NCBI GenBank assembly: GCA_958295665.1
Contig: OY282558.1
Location: forward strand, 461,998,995 to 462,062,994
Reading direction: 5' to 3'
From: Tipula vernalis
Lineage: Eukaryota > Arthropoda > Insecta > Diptera > Tipulidae
DNA: 64,000 nt
Shown piece after piece: positions 42,147 to 54,394 of the stretch. The notes below the pieces were generated by a model. That model was not told where the DNA came from and ran no database searches. It saw only the letters and a program-made list of their open reading frames with translations. The translations under genes were made by a program, and so were the position numbers. Position 1 is the first letter of the stretch. Each line of letters opens with the position of its first letter.

Positions 42147-42160
42147 CTTAGAAAATTCAA

Positions 42161-42296
42161 TTTCGACAGTTTATTTGATTTTCACAATTTTCAAAATAGC
42201 GTCGAATATACCCAACCCTTTTTATTTTAATAAGAAAAATTGTTTCGAATAGCTTGACCTGTCCACTTTATGGAAATATAAGCCCACATCTGGTAA
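42161..42296 (-). repeat. Extra partial copy of the right inverted arm
   Basis: TTTCGACAGTTTATTTGATT at 42161 repeats the outer-arm sequence at 42339 in the same orientation, and similarity continues through CAAAATAGCGTCGAA, CCCAACCC and TAGCTTGACCTGTCCACTTT to about 42293. The offset is about 178 bp. The right arm therefore contains 1.5 modules while the left arm has one. Modular arms of this kind are known from Foldback elements. Confidence 0.85.
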
Positions 42297-42577
42297 CATC
42301 TCTGAGTTTTTCGTTAATGGTCATAGTGTAGCATCAGGTTTCGACAGTTTATTTGAATTTCACAATTTTCAAAATAGCGTCGAACATACCCAACCCTTTT
42401 ATTTTAATAAGAAAAATTGTTTCGGATAGCTTGACCTGTTCACTTTATGGTAATATCGCCCCATACCTGGTTCTACTTCTGTTTTACTTTTTTTATGTAG
42501 GCCTACACTTTTTCAGTACACTTACACTTTTCGTTAATTTGTGTAGCTACACTTTGTGTGGAATACTTCACACCGGT
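42297..42577 (-). repeat. Right terminal inverted repeat, 281 bp
   Basis: Inverse of 29882-30162. It begins with CATCTCTG next to the extra module and ends ACTTCACACCGGT at the outer boundary. It has the same length as the left arm. The 96-codon frame across it at 42353-42643 is incidental. Confidence 0.85.
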
Positions 42578-42586
42578 TCTCGTGTG
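42578..42586. other. Target-site duplication, right copy (9 bp)
   Basis: TCTCGTGTG, identical to 29873-29881, abuts the outer end of the right arm. The exact match next to both arm ends is what fixes the element boundaries. Confidence 0.8.
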
Positions 42587-43359
42587 AGGTTAAATGCTAG
42601 CACGTTTAATGTAAGGTTCCTCTTTTGGATCCCCAGCTATTGATTATTCCGAATCCTGAATATTAAAATGTTAGATAAATTGGGAGACTGTAATTTTCCT
42701 GCCGTACCTGGGTTAACAAAATGTATTTAGAAGTGATATGCTAAATGTGCAGATGCTTCAAACAATCTGAATCAAACCCAATTCACTCATAATTTCAAAA
42801 TCAGTATGGTTACCTTAAAGAACACATTTATAATAGTATTGAAACCACTTTGGAAACGGATGCAAATATTAAACTCTGTTTTTCCGAGTTTGTACACATA
42901 AATTACTGAAATGACCGACTTCCACCCCATATATTATTTTACGGTATTTATATTTAAACTCATTTGGTTGAAATCGGGTCGACATCGTCATCTTATGAAT
43001 ATAATATTGGATATCGGGGAACATCAGTTAAAAAAAGCGCCCCGTGCAGATGGCACCCTAGTGCGAATTTATAAATAGGCAAATCCGAGGAGCAGGAGTG
43101 GGTCCGAAAGGTTGAATAGTACCCGATCCGCTAAAATTCTACAGAGGGGAAACTTGCGTCTGACAGGTTGCCAATTGGTTGGATGACATACCGATCAAAT
43201 ATCAGCAGGCGACTGCGAAAATGACTCTAAGTGCAGTTCACTGACGGCCATTTGCCCTGGGTAGACAATTCGTTGAAAAGAATTATTACTTTGAAGTGCA
43301 GTAAGAACGCATGAAATCCCAAAAACCACTTAACTCCGAACTGCAGTGTCCAAAATAAT
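42587..43359. other. Non-coding stretch right of the element
   Basis: 42960-43330 is less AT-rich than its surroundings and may be transposon-derived, but I recognise no domain in any frame. Confidence 0.5.
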
Positions 43360-43770
43360 CCTTACACGGACCGACTTAAAACAACTCAATCTAACTTCTA
43401 ACTCAACCATCAAGACAACCGCTTATAAATTCCCAACATAACCGCTGACATCTACTAAATTTAACTCTAACTCAACTGTTACTCAGTCCTGGTCCAACTT
43501 GCAGCTAAGCGCTCAAATCGACAACAAACTCACGCGCAACTCAACTCAAAAATCAAAATGGTTTTAAAAACTACGCGCGTAAATGAACTCAATACAATCT
43601 AGCTTCAACTGTTAATTCAACACACAAATAAACCCACCGCTGAACTGCCCACTTAACCCTGGAGCAACCCCAGCTCAACTCCAACTCTACCACAAACGAA
43701 CTACAATTACCACTTGACTCTAATCCAACACTGAACTTAACAGTAAACTCAACGCCCAACTCAATCCTCA
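43360..43770 (+). repeat. Degenerate CAACTC-rich tandem repeat, large block
   Basis: Variants of AACTCAACTCYAACTC run through about 400 bp. AACTCAACGCCCAACTCAAT near 43747 is identical to a segment of the block at 5461-5780. The minus-strand open frame at 43589-43825 (Val/Glu/Leu-rich) is the translated repeat, not a gene. Confidence 0.65.
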
Positions 43771-46700
43771 AAGAAGCGTATATAAAAAATTGGTCAACGC
43801 GTTGATACCACCAGGGATACCACATTTCATAATTCTCTGCGTTGACTAAAGAACTGGCAGGATTTCAATAATTTCCGAAGTTAATTAGGATTTATTTCAA
43901 TTTTTGAGAGATAAGTAGAATTTTCGCACGTCAAAATTCCAATTTCGTATCGGCTCCGATGATAACGGCTTTTAACCTTCGTTTAGTATAATATTATATA
44001 TTATCAGGTGCCCATATGTGAAAGGTTACATTGGTACACAATTAGTTAGTTTATTGTTTTGGAGGAACTAAGTAGAATAAATTTCACATCACGTAAGAAC
44101 TGTTTCAAAAAATATTCCAAAATTTTTGTTTTTCTTGTTTTTTGAAATATACAGAAATTAACTGAATAAATTTCACAAGCATATGCAATTGGTTACTGAA
44201 ACTGTGGCAACAAACCTACCAAATTCTACTTAATTTTTAATAAAAGCCCAAGCTTGGTTCAGATTGAAATTATTTGTAGAAAGAAATCCTACCAATAAGG
44301 AAGGTATTATTTTTGATAAAATTGTTAAAACCGAGGCACTCGTAATCATGTTATAACTAAACCAAACAACACCATTAGACAGCAAAATATCTTTCCGAAA
44401 TGACCTCACAATGATCTTTTTGGTATTCGGTGGTAAAACCACCTTCCCAAACTTCCACACCTATTTCTCGATAACTATTATGTCTGCAACAATTACGTGA
44501 TTCTATTTCTCGATTCTTGTCTATATCCTTGTACACGTCCATACATATTTAGTAAAAATAACAACAATAACACCGAGAACAACAAGAAAGGATAATTTTA
44601 TTTTAACTGACTTGATGCCTATTGAGAGAGAAACAAAACGAAAATATGCAGGAACATAAACTGAACAGAACGAAAAATAAAAGTTTAAAAAAATAAACGG
44701 AAATTGAAAAGCACAAAAAAGCACTTTTAAACAATTCTTTAAAAAACAAAAAAAAACTTTCTTTTCATACGTTCGTTCGTTTCGCTTTTTATTAGAATTA
44801 ATTTCAAAAGTTTTATCAATAAAGACGTTTTTTCCTTACTACGCTACACTCGTGTACAATACTCCGTGCGATTATTTAATTTGTACAGTGATCGCAATCT
44901 ATACACAAAATATAGAGCTAACCTGAATATTTTCGGATAATACAAAAAAAAATTGGTTCATCACTGTATTTTTATAACCGGTAAGAAATATTTTCCAAAA
45001 AAAAAAAAAAAAAAAAAAAAAAATCGGAAATATCGACGAAAGGTAACTGCTGAATAAATATGAATCACGCGAAAAGCTCAACTCATTTTAATTATGATAA
45101 ATTGAAAATCTTTTGTTTTATATAGAATTTTACTTTCACTTAGAGTGTGTGTGTGTGTGTGTGTGTGTCTGTGTGGATGTGCAAGTAATACGAAGCAAAA
45201 TCATAATTTATGTTGCTAAATATAAAACATAAATTGATTGATCGATTTATGATTCGAGTTAATAATATTGCAAATTGGATTATTTAAGAATACTGTACAT
45301 ATTTTTCTAATTCCAGCTAAATATGAAAAGCTATTAACATAAATTTTTATTAGTTTATTTATGATTAGATTAAAGGAGAAGAAGAAGTAGAAAAGGGCAA
45401 AAAATGCGAACTGAATTATGTTTAAGAAATTATTTTACCGTAAATATCATACGTAATTATATATAAACAAATCATAAAAAATTATGAACATTAAACATAG
45501 AATATACTGTGTGTGTTTTTATGTGTATGTGTGTTTGTACTTCTGTTAATTATCACACATAGTTAATATGTTTACCATTAAATTATTTAATTTGCTAGTC
45601 GCACGTTGTGAATTTTTTACACCGAAATGGGTTATTTTATGAATCTATGACACCTGTAATCGTTCTAATCCGCAAATAAATAGTTAGAGGTTTTTCTCCA
45701 GGAAATCTAATGATTTAGATAGATTTGATTTTGAAGTTGTAAAACAATTGTTTGAGTATGATTTGGTTTTTAAGTTGAGTTTATTATGATATAACATCGA
45801 AAATATATTAGCTTACGAGTAGCAGATACTTGCTAAACCGCATTTATTAAAATATTTTTTAGTTCAATTCACGCCCAATTCAAATTATTTTTGTAAACAA
45901 TTATGGTCAAACCCTATTTTATTGAAATCTAGAAAAGTCAGTTTATTGGGGCGTGGAAGTTTGTTTATTCTCGACGAAGGTTCGAGTAAACGAAAACAAA
46001 AAAGGAAAACACTGGGTACTCGGTTGTTGGAAATGTATAAAATTTTAAAAAGCTTTGGCTTTTAAATTCTTTAACATATTTGTTTTTCATTTTGCTCCAA
46101 TTTTTTATTTTGTTGGGTGTACCTTTTTCAACAACTCCAATTTTCTTCCAATTTGTATGAATTTAAAATGATGCGCTCCAATTAAACCAAATAGTTTTGT
46201 TTAGTTTTTAACTCCAATGGGAATAAAAAAATGTTTTTTTTACTGTTATGATTTTGCTTTACATTTTTTTTTTTTAATTTTGTTTTATGTTTGCCACTCC
46301 GGGGTACAAAATTATATCATGTACGAATATACACAGCCAAGCCAACTGACAAACAATAAACAAACGAAATATTTCGTAAGTATTTTGTTCGATGTGTTAG
46401 TATTATTGTATTATAGGTGAATACATGTTCAAATAAGAAATTGGAAAATGTATTTCCTTTTGTCCACAATAACAAGCAAAACAAACAAACAAACGAAAAA
46501 ATCATGATTCTTATCACCATAAAAATAGATAAGATTCTATAATATTATTAAAATATTATCAAAGATATTTCAATTTCTTGCAAATTTATACACAAAGTAT
46601 TTTTCCTTGTTATACAGACGATAAAACTTCCCTAATGTAGCCATATTATCGTTCCGATATTGATCGAGAATGACAAGTCGACAAAATAAATCCAAAATTA

Positions 46701-49700
46701 GATTTTATTTATGTCGGTTTTATCTCTGGAGGAAAGAGGTATACAAAATATATTTTATATTTTTGTTGTGTGGGAAACACTATTCCCAAATCCTGTATAC
46801 ATTATACGTGTATACCAAATACCAAGAAATTTAAATGCATAAAGGAAATTACCGGATCTCAGTCTACAGCTCTCTCAATATAACATAAACCAATCACCTA
46901 TTAGCAAGATTGAAATTGATACACACAAATACATAAATAATTTGGAATAAATTCATCCCAATATACAAAAAAAAATAGAAAGATAATTGACATAGTCTAT
47001 TAGATGACCCAGTTTTGTGACTACCAGTTGAAAAATTCAATAAATTTTTCATTTCTGTACTCATATAAGGCAAAAAAAATATTTCATCAGGAGGAAGAAG
47101 TGTAATTTCCTTTTTGTATATTAGAGTAGGATATTATACAGAAGTACGAGTACATAGTAGTTTTATGTACGAGTATGTATAGTTTTTTGCAGTAAAACCA
47201 GGAATAGGGAAATATGTTTGTAGAATTTTTGTACAGTAATTTACATGAAAAAGTATAATAGTATTACTTATTTTCAACAAAATACTAATTACTATTATTT
47301 TTATGGACTGAATAAATAATTTTAGTTCTGGTTCAATTTATTCTCTGTATTATACTGTTCACAAAAAGTAAAATTATATTTTGAATTGTTAATGCTTAAT
47401 TATAGCATCAGAAATATTCAATTTCGATACTGCTTGTACAATTAAACGTAACTTTTGGAATATTCATTTTATAGCATTATTTAAAAAAGGATGGAAGAAA
47501 TCTTTATAAAGGTTGATATGTAAATCAGATATTACTTATCCGAAGCTGGCTTTCTCATACCTTGTTTTCCATTTTAAAAAACGGATTTGGTTTCTATTTA
47601 GAGATTACTATTTGGTTTGAGTTTCTTAGACTAGCCCAATTATAAGTATGTGATTAAAAAATAAAACGCAGAAAATCAACTGAAGCTTGAAAGCAGGCCT
47701 CCAAGCTTTTCTCCGTTTTTTTTATTTCTTTTTTACAGACTACTATTGGAAACCAATTAAGGTAAAAAAGTTTAAATTTCGTTGTTTATTTACAATTTAT
47801 GGAAATTATGTTTTGTTTCGAATACATAATAATAACAAACTGCCATTTTTACCACAAAAAAAAATATAAAAGAAATAAAAATGGTTGGTGGCGTTAATAA
47901 ATGTTTGGAATTACAAAACCTCAGTTCCTGTTAAAAACACCCATTGTGAAACAATGAAAGTCGCTATGGCTTATATTTCGAGAAATGCTCGCCATTTCAA
48001 AGAGGACGTAAACGAATAGGTATATCATATGCACTATAGCCTTGTCCGTACCCAACACAAGGTTTTGTTGTTCGGAAAAAAACGGATGCTTAAAGAACAC
48101 GTAATATTAGGGGTTTGGGATGACAAACGAACCATATTTCTTTCACTGCGATCACTATGACGTTGATTTCGTTTAATATACCGTAATGTCGTCCAATTTT
48201 AAGAGTAAAGTCTAAAGATTAATATTTTAATGTTGCATACACTTAATCTATGCGTTCGTTGTTTGGAATGATGTTAACAACAGCTCGACAAATGGCAAAG
48301 AGATTTCTTTTTGTAAGCCATATTGCTGCAAAATGGAATGCGCTTCGCGAACAAATGTTCCTTTGAATCTTTGCGGTACTCTCTCCCTAAATTGGTTCAG
48401 GTGAATTTTCTAGTTTATTCTTCTTATTTAAATCTTTCAATTTAACAAAACCACCTCTAAGTCAATTGCATCTTCGTTCCAGATACACTTTAGCTAATAA
48501 ACTTTGTCAATCTCCCTAATAAAGAAATATTTCACCTAAATATACTTAATATTTTCTTAATAGCGTTGCTAATCATTTGGTTAATATTAATAAAACTTTA
48601 CGATCTGATTATGAATTTATTGCTTACATTTTAAATCCATTCACAACGGACATGGTACGATTATATCAGCAAATTAAAAATTAGGTTACCAAACAAAACA
48701 TAAGCAATTACTTAGATAAAGTATACAAACCGCTTGACTGACCGCACAAATATGATATCTTATATTATCTGGTTGATACCAGTAAGATTTCTTTCTATCT
48801 AAGACATACAGATTAGGGCAAATAACTATTACCCACATGCCAATTTCCCATCAATTGCATCATCATCCACACAGCAAACGTATATAAACACAATAACAAC
48901 TCAACTCAATCTATTCCAAAAAGAGATTGGTACACATACAGCATAATTTATCGTACACTCTTAAGATTTTATCTCATCATAAAAAAAGTGAAAAACCACA
49001 AAATGGTTATATTATAGTAAAATGTTTGTGCATCTTATTCGTTATTTTGGTAACCGCATGCAATCAAAAAAGAAAATCATTTATGGGGTTATTTAAATGC
49101 ATTCGGATTGCTTCGTAAACATTTTCCAATACTCAAATCTTACAGTAAAATGAACTGCAGAATTTTATTTTAGGAAAATTGGAAAATATAAATTATTTGT
49201 TTTATTTACATTTTTTGCAAATTTAGTCTCAACAGGTATAAGTACATATTTTGTAAAAAAACGGTGCTAAAATTTAATTACCGTTGTTAACCTATCTACT
49301 TTACAGGGATTAATATATAGACTGTGCAAAAGATTTTTTTTTTTTTTTTGTTTCAAACTCAGCTTGAGATTTTATTGGCCCGCAAGGTAAACGCAAAAAA
49401 AAAAATTAAAAAATGATTTGTTTATTAAATTATCAACGAAATTAAGGTTTACCTAAGTAGAATATTTTATGATAGGAAACCGAGACAACTGTGAAATGAA
49501 TTATTTGATTTGGTTTCTTCACCATTTTGTTCCGCGCAGGTTGGTTTCAAATTTTTGAATAGCACGACAATAATTTATTTTTGTGTTGATTTTAAGAAGG
49601 AGGAAATTCATAAATTTGGTTTTAATTTTCCTTCTTTACATTTTAATACTGTATATTGGTATTTAGCGTAATTAATGATGTGTTTCCTAGAAACATACTT

Positions 49701-52700
49701 CGTTATAAGCTTTTTAGGATATGATATTTTTGTGTTATTTATTTATTTAGACAGTGTGAAATTCTTTTTTCTGCAATAAGATATCTCGAGCGTGGCAGGG
49801 CAAAAATAAATATCTGTTTGAGATAGCAGTTGCCGCAGCTTTCGAGTAATAGGCTAAGTGAAACAAACAGGTGTTAAGTTTATCCTAACATAAACATTAT
49901 CCTGAAATTTTATTGAAACAAAAGATAATCTCGATATAACGAATTTTTACGTGTAATTGGAACATTTTTGATATCTTGGGATCAAAAAAATTTGTACGTT
50001 TCTCTTGTTGTACTCTGCAAAATTACTAGCGAAAACTTATTTAAAAATTCAAAAATTGGATCGCATGGCTGCAAGATTTTAATGACACATTTTCTACTGT
50101 ATAAATCTTTTGAAAAATTGAGCTAACACCCATAATTTGGCAAATTGATCAGAGTTTATCTGAAAAATAAAATCATTTATTCACATAACTTGAGCTAAGA
50201 TGAAAACTAAATGAACTTTTAAACAAAATTTCAATATTTATTGATTTAGATATTACATTATTATCATATTCACTAATTATTCACTCATTATTCAAGCGTT
50301 ATTCACTGCTAATTTATCGACAAATTATATTCACTTATTATTCAGTGTATATTCCTTGATTATTTACTCGTAACTTTTCACCCGTTGAACAAACAGTATT
50401 CAATCAGTATTTCTTTATTCGAAAATGGCGGAATTGAAAATGGGAGAATCCAGCCGAAATGACTGTTATACATAAGCAAAAGGTTGTTTTTAATTCGATG
50501 TACTTTTCCACGTAGATTAAGAATTCGATGAGTCCCGAGGTCGAACGAATCAGGAAAGAGTCGAAAAAATTTGGTTTTCACTCTTTTATAGAGTCGTGGC
50601 CACGTTTTCGCGAATAACTCGATTATTTTGCAGTTTAGGTTAAAATATCATACAGCTAAATGTTGTTCTACGGAAAAGTTTTAAGCATAAAATGGGGTAA
50701 AATGTCACTGTAGGAATTGTGTTACTTTTTAGTTCTGTTATAAAATGTCTGTATTTTGAATTTAAAAAAGAATTAAATAAACAGCTATATCGATAGGAAA
50801 TTTTCCACAGAATAACTATGCCATTTAATGTTTACTCCTAAAGCGCAAAATAACCGAATAATTTGAGAAAACGTGACAGGGAACCAGCACCATCTCAAAC
50901 TAGCGTAAATTGTTGCCTTTATTGTCGCTACTTTCTCAACTACGGCAAATTGTTACCTTTATTGCAAACCTATAAATAGACTCTAGTCTGAAACCGTGGC
51001 AAATTAAAGATTTTTTAGCCTTCGTAGAATCACAGTATATTTTTTGCCGTTCAGAAATATCAATTTTCAAATTCGATATACAAAATAAAACAATGTCCAG
51101 TTTTGTATTTTTGCCTTAAAGGCATTAGAAATCACCTGCTTGACGCGACTAATTTTTCTGGCTTAAGACAAAAATTGTATATGTATTACTTCCTTAATTG
51201 GGCATTATAAAGTTTAGACAAAAAACTTCATTTTCATCTCAATTTTTCAGTCATTTTGATGAGTTTGTTACAATAATTTTATTGTAAGACAAATTGACCA
51301 CGGCTAGCTAGAAGCTAAACTAATTTTGGTATAATAGTCCTCCTTGCTCACTGCGTTATCGCAGGAGTCGTTAATTTAAAAATGTGGTAAAAACACCAGG
51401 CGCATAATAACATGAAAATAAGCATTGTTACGAACGTTCAAGGAAATGTTGTTTGGTCTATAAAGACTAACACTAAGCTAAATTCTTATTTTCGAACTCC
51501 AAATCTTATAAGGACCCATCAGATTCTGTAACCTCTTGACAAATAATTTGGACAAATGTTTGGAATAGTGACTGTTCCCGAAATCCGCCTGCTAAATTCC
51601 AAATATTTTTATTTTAGGATTCAACGACCTTATCTAATGAAATCTAAAAAATTATCGTGTATGATTACTACCATAAATTATGTAAATTCTTAAAAGCATA
51701 TTCAATTATTTCAAATAAACAAAGAAAAATGTCAAATCATCTTTTACAACCCAACCTCCTCCACCCATAAAATTAAATATGCATAAAATATTTTCAATTT
51801 TTCCTCCCCCTCCTTTTCTTCCTTCCTTCAATATCGGAAAACCTTTTATAATAAATTTTGCATCAATTTCATTCGAACTTTTGGTAACCATTTATTGTGT
51901 TACATGTACATATGTGTATATGAAAATATTATTATTACTAATGGAAAACCTTTTTGAATTTTAACTTACTATTTAATAATAAATAAATATAGAAAATTCT
52001 TTTAAAAATAATTTTCATAATATTTTAAACAAAATAAAATAAAAATAAAAATAAAACTGGAAAAATTGTATCATGATCCCTCATCATCTTTAAATACAAA
52101 ACCATTTTACTCCACCCCACAATAGTATCGTTACATATTTTTTGTTTTTATCTGGAAGTACAGTAATGGATGTGCCGATTGTTTATACTAAATTGGTTAA
52201 AATTGGGGTGGTTTATAGTGCAACGACTGTTTCAGAAAAATTCATTTTTTTCATTAATAAAAAAAAAAAAGAAAAAATGTTCCAAAACAATAAACACAAC
52301 CAAAGAAAAACCGAAAAGTCGAATTTTTCATTGTCTATTTTTCGTTCGAATCTGATTCCTCTACTAAAAATGTATATAAAGAGGGTGGGAAAAGCGGGAA
52401 AAATGTATCAGTTTTTTGTTTTTTTCATCTTTCTAATGGTTCTTTGTTGTTGTTGTTCTTTGGTAACTTTTTCTGTTTCATGATGATGAAGATGTGTTTT
52501 TTTTGGTTTTTCGTTTCTTTCGAATAAAAAAAAAATTCGTCTTTTTTTTTTTTTTTGATTCATTATAGGCCATTTAGTTGATTTATTACTTTTTAAAGAA
52601 AATCATTTTCCAACAAAAGTTTTGAGTTTATTTTTATTTTTTTTAAACATCCCGGTTATTATTATTATTTTCAGTTAAAAAAAAACGGGATCATTTTTAT

Positions 52701-54394
52701 GGAGTTACATCAATATAATGAGGTTACTTTCTAGATTCTTGAAATTATGATTGTTATTAATTTTATAATTGGAAAAATTTAGAACTTAGGCGATAGAACA
52801 TTTTTTTGTATATACCACACAATGGTTTAACATTTTTAATATTTGTTGTGACCTTAACAATTTCATTTTGACTTCCGGGAATAATTTGTCAAATAACAAA
52901 AAAAAAATAGTCGAATTAATCCCACATAATTCGAGCTCGACGGAATTCTTTTTTATAGGTTGCGGTTTTTTACAACCGCGATGAAAGAATGAAGAGAAAT
53001 TTAAATTTTGTTTTGGAAACTTTCACTTCCCGTCGATATAAATTTGTAGAATTGCCAAAATTTAACTGTTCGGAAAACGATTCGTTGTTTATTAAGTACT
53101 TTTGTCAGAGTGTTTATCATCGGAGCCGGTCGAGATTACGCATTCAATGTCATGGATAGAACATTGCGCTTTATTTGTACATACATGATGCGCATCAGAG
53201 TCACTAGAAGGTAGAATGCCAACTATGATACCGGTCGGATATAAATTCTTATTGTGAAAGACATTTCCAATGCAGTTAAACACTTTTACAATATTGTTCA
53301 CAATAGAAACACGGACAGAAAATATAAAGTGAATGACGCTAATTAATAAATATAATTCACCACCATTTTGATGCCGAACACCCTATTATCCAAACGACTT
53401 ATACCATGTAGGCATCTCTTGCAACTCAACCTACAAATCATTTCAAATTGTCATCGTCAATGTAGAATTTCTATTTAAATTTGGTCTGTGGTCCTATAAT
53501 GAATTATAATTAGTAATACCAGTAACCAAAATGAAAATGTTAAAAAAAGAAAGTGCAGAAATGCCAGAAGTGCAGAATATTAAGAAATTGTTGTTTATTG
53601 ATGACAGGATAAAATTCCTCCATACACTTTTCTTATTATTTCTCTTAGTTATTTACAAGTTTGAAATATTTGATTTAATGATTTATTTGTAAGCTAAAGG
53701 TTCCCGAAGAGATGTCGATCCCACATATAACAAAACCGAAGATTAGGAAAGGTTTACTAGTATTAAAATTGATCTTATTTCAAACACCTGAGTAAAATAT
53801 ATTTAAGAGCTGTATGATTTTTCGTTCCCGAATTCAGGAGCATCTGACCTTATTAAGCGGCTCCATGGCCAGCGTCTGTACTCCAGTAGCGGTAACTATG
53901 TGTTTCTACGGAAATGAATTTAATAAGAGTTCAGTAGAGGATGATAATATAAGGATGCATGGATTAAGATAACTAGTTTCAGCCGAAGGGAGTGGGCAAC
54001 CAAGCAACCAACGGTCGAAAAAAGAAATTACTACAAACGAAACTAAGGATAAAACCGCTAAATCTGTGGATGAACATATACGAGTAGTATATGTATAATA
54101 CACATCAATCCGTTTAAAAAGAGAGGTAAGATATGATAAACCCGAAGAAAGGTGCCACTGAATAAAGGTAAAACATATATATCATGTGCTACCATATTTC
54201 GCAACATAAATTAAGATCCGGATCCATAGTTGTCTTGGGAATAAAATTAAACATATTTACAAAACGATAGAGGGAGATCTTCTATTAGAGCTGCAATAAA
54301 CCGTTCACTAAAAAGGCCCGGAAGTAACATGCTAAGCTTGAGGGTATTATTGGTTGAAAAGCTAGGATAGGATCTCTCACTCACTAAGTTTTGA
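43771..54394. other. Long AT-rich non-coding stretch with simple repeats
   Basis: No supported gene. Holds a 27-base poly-A run (44997-45023), a (GT)12 microsatellite (45145-45168), ATTATTCACT-type degenerate repeats (50260-50375) and a GGCAAATTGTTACCTTTATT near-duplicate (about 50900 and 50944). The 113-codon frame at 52142-52483 is low-complexity (Lys, Phe and Cys runs) and unsupported. The 69-codon minus-strand frame at 53092-53301 is less biased in composition, but I cannot assign it. Confidence 0.55.
45145..45168. repeat. (GT)12 microsatellite
   Basis: Twelve uninterrupted GT units, followed by imperfect CTGTGTGG. Confidence 0.9.

Larger units (their letters stand above)
30163..42160 (+). 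repeat. 173 bp satellite array, about 69 monomers
   Basis: Successive copies are spaced exactly 173 bp apart over most of the array (for example GGTCCGATTAC-type starts near 30602, 30775 and 30948). Landmarks in each monomer are CCGATTACTATGGTTGATAC, CTATCAATAGGTTTCGGGAC, the palindrome GAAAATTTTC, CTCGATTATTTCTAAACATT and GCCCACAAGTTTTTGGGCGG. Most monomers differ from each other at only a few positions. The first monomers (to about 30480) are more diverged, as expected at an array edge. The array starts and stops inside a monomer at the two arms. Because 173 is not a multiple of three, the 64-codon open frame found in most monomers shifts frame at each copy and overruns into the next. Confidence 0.97.
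29882..42577. mobile_element. Non-autonomous foldback-like transposon filled with satellite DNA
   Basis: The element is 12,696 bp. Its two ends are inverted copies of each other over 281 bp, starting ACCGGTGTGAAGTATT. It is bounded by a perfect 9 bp direct repeat. Apart from the arms and one extra partial arm module (42161-42296), the whole interior is a 173 bp tandem repeat (30163-42160). No transposase or other domain is present, so movement would need a partner in trans. Known parallels are Foldback elements of Drosophila and elements such as Tetris in D. virilis, where tandem repeats inside or near the arms seeded satellites. Alternatively, a normal small MITE could have captured and amplified a satellite after insertion. 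The boundaries are well supported; the superfamily is not settled. Confidence 0.85.

Noticed and set aside
30163..42160. Regular direct repeats suggesting a CRISPR array
   Set aside because: The repeats are contiguous 173 bp monomers without unique spacers, in a eukaryote-like context. It is satellite DNA.
30602..42252. About fifty overlapping 64- to 123-codon open frames with nearly the same protein sequence across the array
   Set aside because: They are translations of a 173 bp satellite. The period is not a multiple of three, each frame overruns into the next monomer, frames shift from copy to copy, and several monomers lose the frame. A gene family is not supported.
42353..42643. 96-codon open frame over the right arm
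   Set aside because: It lies within the inverted arm, and the mirrored left arm does not keep an equivalent frame of this length. Treated as incidental.
44997..45023. Poly-A run as a possible retrotransposon 3' tail
   Set aside because: No element sequence or target duplication was found next to it.
52142..52483. 113-codon open frame, the longest outside the satellite apart from one array frame
   Set aside because: Lysine, phenylalanine and cysteine runs come from A, T and TGT repeats. No recognisable domain.
53092..53301. 69-codon minus-strand frame with balanced composition (Ser/Asp/His-rich end)
   Set aside because: I could not match it to any family. Possibly a transposon fragment, but not supportable from sequence alone.
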